NCBI GenBank assembly: GCA_052390495.1
Contig: JBQTGW010000076.1
Span: 1 to 64,000 of the forward strand
Length of the DNA stretch: 64,000 bases
Direction: 5' to 3'
Source of the DNA: GCA-003244245 sp052390495
Lineage (GTDB): Bacteria > Actinomycetota > Actinomycetes > Mycobacteriales > Pseudonocardiaceae
In this document: positions 59,198-64,000 of the stretch, in pieces
How the letters are laid out: each line of letters opens with the position of its first letter
Position numbering within the stretch: position 1 is the stretch's first letter
Notes under the pieces: model-generated
Told to the model about the DNA's origin: nothing
What the model saw: the letters and a program-made list of their open reading frames with translations, nothing else
The model's database searches: none
Translations under genes and position numbers: made by a program

Positions 59198-59777
59198 GAA
59201 CGATCGACGGCCCGACCCGGGCCCTCAGCGTCAGTTGCTCCCGCTGAAGGTCCTGGTGGCTGGCGGGTTCGGAGTCGGAAAGACCACATTCGTCGGGTCA
59301 CTTTCGGAGATTCCGCCGCTGAGCACCGAGCAGGAGATGACCTCGCTTTCGGTCGGTATCGACGACGCGGCCGCCGTCCCGAGCAAGACCACCACCACGG
59401 TGGCGATGGACTTCGGCCGCATCACCGTCGATGATCAGCTCATCCTCTACCTGTTCGGCGCGCCCGGGCAAAACCGCTTCTGGTTCATGTGGGATGAGCT
59501 CGCCAGGGGCGCGGTCGGTGCGATCGTACTTGTCGACGTGCGAAGGGTGGACGACAGCTTCGCCGCGATCGACTACTTCGAAGATCGCGGGCTACCGTTC
59601 ACCGTGGCGATCAATCGATTCCCCGGCGCCCCCGACTTCCCGGTCGACGCCCTGCGAGAGGCCCTGACGATCCCGCCGAGCTGCCCCCTGGTTCAGATGG
59701 ACGCCCGAAACCCTCGCTCCAGTCTGGAAACCCTGGTCACCCTCGTAGAGCATGCCCTGGCCTGCAGCGTTCGCTGA
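59178..59777 (+). CDS. cvnD: Conservon small GTPase CvnD
   Basis: A 199-residue Ras-like GTPase. P-loop VLVAGGFGVGKTTFVGSL; switch/G3 region LILYLFGAPGQNRFWFMWDE (DxxG replaced by GAPGQ, typical of CvnD); G4 FTVAINRFPG (NxxD replaced by NRFPG-like). ATG 59178 overlaps cvnC by 20 bp. The conservon, first found in Streptomyces, is regarded as a GPCR-like signalling module in bacteria. The usual cytochrome P450 fifth gene is absent here. Confidence 0.93.
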   Translation: MDYAPVENDRRPDPGPQRQLLPLKVLVAGGFGVGKTTFVGSLSEIPPLSTEQEMTSLSVGIDDAAAVPSKTTTTVAMDFGRITVDDQLILYLFGAPGQNRFWFMWDELARGAVGAIVLVDVRRVDDSFAAIDYFEDRGLPFTVAINRFPGAPDFPVDALREALTIPPSCPLVQMDARNPRSSLETLVTLVEHALACSVR

Positions 59778-59788
59778 ACCCCTCGCCC

Positions 59789-60907
59789 TCATTCCTTCGT
59801 CCGGGGCAGCGGCACTTGCCAGACCAGCTCGGTGCCATGGGGCACGACTGGGTGGGCGTGGAGGTGACCGCCCAGCTCTTCGGCTCGCCTGGCTAGGTTG
59901 GCCAGGCCGCTGTCGGCCCGCTGCTCGGGTAGCCCGACACCGTTGTCGCGTACGGTGAGCCGGATCGTCGTGCCCGTCACGGCCAGCTCCACCAGCGCCG
60001 CGCTGGCCTCGGCGTGGCGTCCGATGTTGGTCAGCGCCTCCCGCAGCACCGCCGTGAGTTGGGGAACCACCGCGGCGGGCACCACACTGTCCACCGGCCC
60101 CGCAAAGCGGATCACAGGGTCGAAAGCGAGCACCTCAGCTGCCTCCTGCAGGATCGCCAGCACCTCATGGCGCAGGCTCTCGCCCTTCCTGGCGGGGGAG
60201 CGCAGCGAGAAGATCGCCTGCCGGATCTCGCGGATGGTGTCGTCAAGCGCCTCGACGTAGGCCGACAGTCGCTGCGCCACCTCGGGGTTTCGGGTCAGTC
60301 GCATCGTGCCCTGCAGCCCGAGGCCGGTGGCGAAGAGCCGCTGAATCACCAGGTCATGCAGGTCGCGGGCGATCCGGTCGCGATCCTCCAGCAGCACCAG
60401 CCGCTCCCGATCCTCCCGCGAGCGCGCCAGCTCCAAGGCGAGCGCGGCATGGTTGGCGAACCCGGTCGTGGCAGCGACATCATCGGCATCGAAGGGGTTG
60501 CAGCCAGCTTCCCTGGCTACCATGAGCACGCCGAGCATCCCATTGCCCAATGCCAGCCGGACCAGCAGCACCGGCCCCCAGCGAGCGGACAGGCCAGCGC
60601 GCGGATCCGCCCGGGTGTCGATTACCAGCTCTGGCTTGCCGGACGTCAGCACCGACGCGCTCAACGAATCCGCGGCCGAGAACCGCGTTTCACGCATCTC
60701 GGCGGCCACGCACCCCTGCGCCGCCGCTACTCGTAGATCACCGGCGGCCGGGTCGGGTATGACGATGCCGCCCAAATCGGCACCTGCCAGCACGCGGGCA
60801 CTGGCGGCGACGTGCTCCAGCGCTTCGTCTTGACTCATCCCGCGCAGTAGATCGGTGGCCAGCCGAGACGCTATCTCCAGAGACCGTTGCCGCCGCCTGC
60901 TGGCCAT
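59789..60907 (-). CDS. GAF-domain sensor histidine kinase (HisKA_3, NarX/DevS-like)
   Basis: A 372-residue cytosolic kinase from ATG 60907 (TTG 60952 possible). A GAF domain (VLAGADLGGIVIPDPAAGDL... DSLSASVLTSGKPELVIDTR) is followed by the HisKA_3 dimerisation motif RIARDLHDLVIQRLFATGLG (phospho-His in DLHD) and GHKL ATPase with VLREALTNIGRHAEASAA and TVRDNGVGLPEQ. Such kinases pair with LuxR-type response regulators, none of which is adjacent. It reads tail-to-tail with cvnD; DevS-like proteins have heme GAF domains, but no ligand His is obvious here. Confidence 0.88.
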   Translation of the reverse strand: MASRRRQRSLEIASRLATDLLRGMSQDEALEHVAASARVLAGADLGGIVIPDPAAGDLRVAAAQGCVAAEMRETRFSAADSLSASVLTSGKPELVIDTRADPRAGLSARWGPVLLVRLALGNGMLGVLMVAREAGCNPFDADDVAATTGFANHAALALELARSREDRERLVLLEDRDRIARDLHDLVIQRLFATGLGLQGTMRLTRNPEVAQRLSAYVEALDDTIREIRQAIFSLRSPARKGESLRHEVLAILQEAAEVLAFDPVIRFAGPVDSVVPAAVVPQLTAVLREALTNIGRHAEASAALVELAVTGTTIRLTVRDNGVGLPEQRADSGLANLARRAEELGGHLHAHPVVPHGTELVWQVPLPRTKE

Positions 60908-61010
60908 ACCCACCGCCGTCGCTCGCCCCGCCCCTGCGAGCGATCGTCGCAAGCGCCAGCCGGTACTCGGAAGCGGCCGATCGGTCAGAGACAGTGGTGA
61001 GCCCGAACGA

Positions 61011-61045
61011 GCTGCGCCCCCCGATGAGTAACCGGGGGGCGCAGC
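61011..61045 (-). terminator. Strong hairpin terminator
   Basis: A perfect 13-bp stem GCTGCGCCCCCCG (61011-61023) with CGGGGGGCGCAGC (61033-61045), 9-nt loop, downstream of the MetE-like gene on the minus strand. No U-tract. Confidence 0.75.
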
Positions 61046-61054
61046 TAGGCCACT

Positions 61055-61090
61055 GGGCCACTTGGGGCTACTGGGCCACTTGGGGCTACT
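61055..61090. repeat. 18-bp direct repeat pair
   Basis: Two exact copies of GGGCCACTTGGGGCTACT at 61055-61072 and 61073-61090, just after the MetE-like stop codon and before the terminator hairpin. Confidence 0.9.
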
Positions 61091-61102
61091 GAGAGCTCGG
61101 CA

Positions 61103-62275
61103 TCAGCTGATACCGAGCTTCTCCGCGGCCATCCTGGTCCCTTCCACGCGATTCTTGATCTTCTGGAACGCGACGTCGCGAGCATAGTCGGGCGAACCAT
61201 GGTTCGGCTTCTCATCAATACTGAACGGCGAGAATCCGCAGTCATCCGTCGAGCCGAGGCGCTCCTTGGGGATGAACTTGGCGGCCCGCACGAGCCCGTC
61301 GCAGATCTCCTGTGCGCTCTCCGGGCGGGGGCTCTGCGTCACAGTCACCCCGACGTAGGCCATCTGTGCGACACCGTTGGCATCGTCACTGAGATGCTCG
61401 CCGATCAGCTTGTAGACCGGGTCCTTGTCTCTTTCGCTGGCCAGCTGGATCAGGAAGTAACCAGCATTCATCTGGAACATGCTCGGAAGGAGATCGCTGT
61501 AAGGTACGTCAGCGCTGTGGACCGAATCGCGGTCACCGCCAGGGCAGGTGTGGATACCGATATTCACGCGATCCTCGGCCGAGAAACGCTCGAGCACACG
61601 GTTGTTCAGTTCAATGAAGTGGGGAAGCAGGTCAGCTCCAGTCCACGGGTTACGTGGATCTTTCCTGGTCGACAATCGACCTTCGGTGAAGTCGATCGAA
61701 ACTCTGACTGCTCCCGCGCTGAAGGCCGCGCGGATATCTTTCTCACACTCGTTGATAAGGTCTGCCTCGAACTCCTCCCGGGAGTATCCGGGCACCTCTT
61801 CCTTTAGGGGGTACAAGAGAGCCAGCATCGAAGGCGCGATCACGGCCTGCTTCATGGGCCTGGTGGCGTATCCAAGAGACTTCTTCAGCGTGTCGGCTGC
61901 AAAAGTCTTGTACCGGAAGGGACCGCCGGTCAGGCGGGGCAGCTGCCGGCCATGGCCATCAGCGAAGATCGCGAAAAACTGTCCGCCGCCGCCGAGATTA
62001 TCGGCAAGACCGGTTCCTGCCAACGTATCCGTGATCGGGTACGTTGCGAAGCTCGACCACCGCTGCTCACCGTCGGAGACGATTGGCGATCCCGTCGCTT
62101 CCATACGCTCGATCGAATCTTTTGCGGCAGCGTCCTGCTCTACTTCAAGTTGGTCTTTGGTGATCTTACCATCGTCGTAGGCTGCGTAAGCGGCCTGGAG
62201 TGAGGAGGCCCGAGGCAGTGAGCCGACCGGCTCTGTAGGAATTCCTGTTTCCGTCCTCGGATCGTAACCACTCAT
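61103..62275 (-). CDS. Cobalamin-independent methionine synthase family protein (MetE C-terminal-like)
   Basis: A 390-residue single-domain enzyme resembling the zinc-binding C-terminal half of MetE. Zinc ligands: IGIHTCPGGDRDS (His and Cys) and STDDCGFSPF (Cys). Also the PTEPVGSLPRAS start, IVSDGEQRWSSFATYPITDT and ESAQEICDGLVRAAKFIPKE. Members include methionine synthase core enzymes and thiol-alkylating relatives such as epoxyalkane:CoM transferase-like proteins, so the thiol substrate is open. It lacks the N-terminal half of canonical MetE. Codon use is less GC-rich than neighbours, and the leader upstream is strikingly AT-rich, hinting at recent acquisition. Ends near a strong hairpin terminator. 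Confidence 0.85.
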   Translation of the reverse strand: MSGYDPRTETGIPTEPVGSLPRASSLQAAYAAYDDGKITKDQLEVEQDAAAKDSIERMEATGSPIVSDGEQRWSSFATYPITDTLAGTGLADNLGGGGQFFAIFADGHGRQLPRLTGGPFRYKTFAADTLKKSLGYATRPMKQAVIAPSMLALLYPLKEEVPGYSREEFEADLINECEKDIRAAFSAGAVRVSIDFTEGRLSTRKDPRNPWTGADLLPHFIELNNRVLERFSAEDRVNIGIHTCPGGDRDSVHSADVPYSDLLPSMFQMNAGYFLIQLASERDKDPVYKLIGEHLSDDANGVAQMAYVGVTVTQSPRPESAQEICDGLVRAAKFIPKERLGSTDDCGFSPFSIDEKPNHGSPDYARDVAFQKIKNRVEGTRMAAEKLGIS

Positions 62276-62691
62276 AACTTGTCCTCTCCGTTGAGTTGAG
62301 TAGGCTTACAGGTGGTCGAGCAGGGGAGGTAGCGCCCGCCATAAGTAACCTTTCGGCCGCGAGACGCCGCTCTCACCACGAGAGCGGCGGGCAATCAACC
62401 GAACCTGGATCGGCCGAAGAGACAGGCGCAGACAGGTCTGTCTATCTGCAACTTGAATCATACTCATGTGGCAATTAGACGGTCAAATAGTAACTTAAGG
62501 TGATAAATTATGATCTCTATACACTTTAGAGTGATAGCTTAATCTCAATATGATTACAAACTGTAGGCAAAGTGCGCGACTCAGCGCCCGCTGCCCAGCA
62601 ATAGGGACCGTTGTCCGGCTATGGGTGTTGACCTGAGCCTGGGCAGTGCGGACCTGGCGGTGCTGCGAGGCAGACCAGGTACCGTGACGAT
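62276..62691 (-). promoter_or_regulatory. AT-rich leader of the MetE-like gene with hairpin and palindrome
   Basis: A 416-bp region upstream of both the MetE-like gene (minus) and pabA (plus). A 10-bp perfect stem CGCCGCTCTC/GAGAGCGGCG with a 5-nt loop lies at 62365-62389, about 90 nt before the MetE-like start. A palindrome AGACAG-GT-CTGTCT is at 62430-62443. The segment 62460-62570 is very AT-rich for this genome. I cannot match it to a known riboswitch. Confidence 0.5.
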
Positions 62692-63336
62692 GTGCGGATC
62701 TTGGTGATCGACAATTACGACAGCTTCGTCTACAACCTCGTGCAGTACCTGGCCCAGCTGGGGGCGCAGTGCGTGGTGCGGCGCAACGACGCGATCGAGG
62801 CCGGAGACGTCACCGCTGCGGACGGGGTTCTGATCAGTCCCGGACCGGGCACGCCGGAGCGCGCGGGGGCGAGTATGGATGTCGTTCGGGCCTGTGCTGA
62901 GCAGGGTCGCCCGCTGCTTGGCGTGTGCTTGGGGCACCAGGCGATCGGAGCGGTGTGGGGGGCCACGGTGGCGCGGGCACCGGAGCTGCTGCACGGCAAG
63001 ACTTCGCTGGTGCACCACGACGGCTCGGGTGTGCTGGCCGGCTTACCGCAGCCGTTCGTGGCCACCCGGTACCACTCGCTGACCGTGCTACCCGAAACCG
63101 TTCCCGACGAGCTGACGGTCACCGGCCGGACCGAGTCGGGTGTCGTGATGGCGTTACGGCACCGGACGCTGCCGGTTCATGGCGTGCAGTTTCACCCCGA
63201 ATCGGTGCTCACCGACTGCGGGCATCGTCTGCTGGCGAACTGGTTGCGCAGCGCGGGAGCCACAGTGACCGAGCAGCGGGTGGTCGAGCTGGAGACCAGC
63301 ATGCGTGAGCTGGCCTCCACCGCGGCGGTGCATTGA
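62692..63336 (+). CDS. pabA: Aminodeoxychorismate/anthranilate synthase component II (glutamine amidotransferase)
   Basis: A 214-residue class I glutamine amidotransferase that supplies ammonia for para-aminobenzoate or anthranilate. Motifs: MRILVIDNYDSFVYNLVQYL, GVLISPGPGTPERAG, LLGVCLGHQAIG (nucleophilic Cys) and VHGVQFHPESVL (His/Glu of the triad). Single-gene PabA/TrpG upstream of pknB is a standard origin-region arrangement. GTG 62692. It is followed by repeat locus 4 and convergent pknB. Confidence 0.93.
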   Translation: MRILVIDNYDSFVYNLVQYLAQLGAQCVVRRNDAIEAGDVTAADGVLISPGPGTPERAGASMDVVRACAEQGRPLLGVCLGHQAIGAVWGATVARAPELLHGKTSLVHHDGSGVLAGLPQPFVATRYHSLTVLPETVPDELTVTGRTESGVVMALRHRTLPVHGVQFHPESVLTDCGHRLLANWLRSAGATVTEQRVVELETSMRELASTAAVH

Positions 63337-63337
63337 C

Positions 63338-63380
63338 GCCGGACACACCGGGCATGGACGCCGGACACACCGGGGGGTTA
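63338..63380 (+). repeat. 22-bp repeat, two units (locus 4)
   Basis: Unit 63338-63359 (GCCGGACACACCGGGCAT...) and a second start at 63360 (GCCGGACACACCGGGG), which diverges after 16 bases. They begin 1 bp after the pabA stop and end at the pknB stop, in the same orientation as the other arrays. Confidence 0.75.
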
Positions 63381-64000
63381 GCCGCCACCGCCGGGAGGGT
63401 CTGGGGATGTGCCGGTGGGGGTTGTTGTGGCGTTTCTGCTCTCCTGGCCGACTGTGATGGTGATGGTTTGGTCGGGGGCGAATCCGCTGCCCTCTTCGAC
63501 GTCCTGATCCAGGATCTGACCATCGTCGTCCTCGTCGGTCACCGGGGTGGTGACCACGGTGAAGCTGCCGATCCAGCCCAGCCGTTGCAGGATGACCTGC
63601 GCCTGTCTAGGACTCCTGCCGATCAGGTCGGGCATCGTGAGTTCGTTCCCGCGCGACACGGTGAGCGTCACGGTGCTGCCTTCCTCGACCTCCGTGCCCC
63701 CGGCGGGATCCTGATCCAGCACCTGACCCAGCGGCCGCGGTGAGTCAACCTCCTGCACCTGCGGGGTGAGCCGGGCTCTGGAGATGTTGCTTCTGGCCTG
63801 CTCGACATTGGTGCCGACGACGTCGGGCACGGCTATGGTCTGCGGGGGAACGCCGACCGTGATGGTCACTGGGGTGCCCTTTTTCAACCTGCTTCCGGCA
63901 GGCGGATCCTGCGTGACCACCCGGCCGACCTGGGCAGCGTCGGAGACGACCTGCTGACGCTGCGTCGGAGACAGCACCAGGTTGACCCTCTGTAGTGACT
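63378..64000 (-). CDS. pknB: Serine/threonine protein kinase PknB, C-terminal PASTA part (5' end outside window)
   Basis: The extracytoplasmic end of the PASTA kinase that regulates cell-wall synthesis and division. The frame runs off the right edge. One partial and two complete PASTA domains are visible: VVTQDPPAGSRLKKGTPVTI (partial), IAVPDVVGTNVEQARSNISR with VLDQDPAGGTEVEEGSTVTL, and LTMPDLIGRSPRQAQVILQR with ILDQDVEEGSGFAPDQTITI. PASTA domains bind muropeptides. The kinase domain and transmembrane helix lie outside the window. The C-terminus ends SPDPPGGGG. Confidence 0.92.
   Translation of the reverse strand, partial: SLQRVNLVLSPTQRQQVVSDAAQVGRVVTQDPPAGSRLKKGTPVTITVGVPPQTIAVPDVVGTNVEQARSNISRARLTPQVQEVDSPRPLGQVLDQDPAGGTEVEEGSTVTLTVSRGNELTMPDLIGRSPRQAQVILQRLGWIGSFTVVTTPVTDEDDDGQILDQDVEEGSGFAPDQTITITVGQESRNATTTPTGTSPDPPGGGG

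Noticed and set aside
62276..62691. Cobalamin or SAM riboswitch upstream of the MetE-like gene
   Set aside because: No B12 box and no recognisable SAM riboswitch core could be matched; only a simple hairpin is seen.

Overview
The window is high-GC DNA from the origin-proximal part of an actinobacterial chromosome, most likely a member of the Pseudonocardiaceae or a close relative. The left edge is the 3' end of gyrA, followed by a DUF3566 protein, tRNA-Ile(GAT), a 39-residue DLW-39 protein and tRNA-Ala(TGC). The right edge holds a 51-residue membrane protein, a class E sortase, crgA, a rhomboid protease, a cyclophilin, a DUF2020 protein, pabA/trpG and the PASTA end of pknB. This is the usual gyrA-to-pknB backbone. 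An Emb-type arabinosyltransferase points to an arabinogalactan-containing cell wall. Genus cannot be fixed from the sequence alone.

The backbone is opened by two accessory blocks. Block 1 (about 2.2-43.9 kb) mixes regulators, metabolism and defence or toxin-antitoxin genes: an ArsR/AHSA1 pair with a readable operator; a glutamate-cysteine ligase; a MazF toxin with a Panacea (SocA-like) antitoxin beside a NACHT-LRR NTPase; a two-component system; a GT2-DUF2064-arabinosyltransferase run; a His-rich metal-binding protein; XRE regulators; a DUF433/DUF5615 TA pair; PhoD; a TIR-STAND-transmembrane-WD40 protein translationally coupled to a PhnD-like lipoprotein; an epimerase with a zinc-ribbon insert; a vanadium haloperoxidase; a fused 5-oxoprolinase; an RHH-MazF pair; a perfect SOS box; and a NYN-domain protein behind a promoter-terminator leader. 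Several decayed genes lie in the same block (XRE fragments, VapBC, Uma2, TacA, a flavoprotein start).

Block 2 (about 47.6-62.6 kb) encodes a sortase substrate (LADTG, calcium-binding repeats), a PP2C phosphatase, an AfsR-type SARP-NB-ARC-TPR regulator with a convergent 55-residue exported peptide, a STAS-HATPase protein, a complete conservon (cvnA-D), a GAF histidine kinase and a MetE-like enzyme behind an AT-rich leader.

A family of 22-bp tandem repeats (core GGACACACCGTGCATG) occurs at four loci in the same orientation, and at one of them it supplies the likely start codon of the arabinosyltransferase. The strongest candidates for an undescribed system are the TIR-STAND-WD40/PhnD-lipoprotein operon, whose topology suggests an envelope sensor driving a cytoplasmic TIR effector, and the TPR regulator with its small exported peptide.
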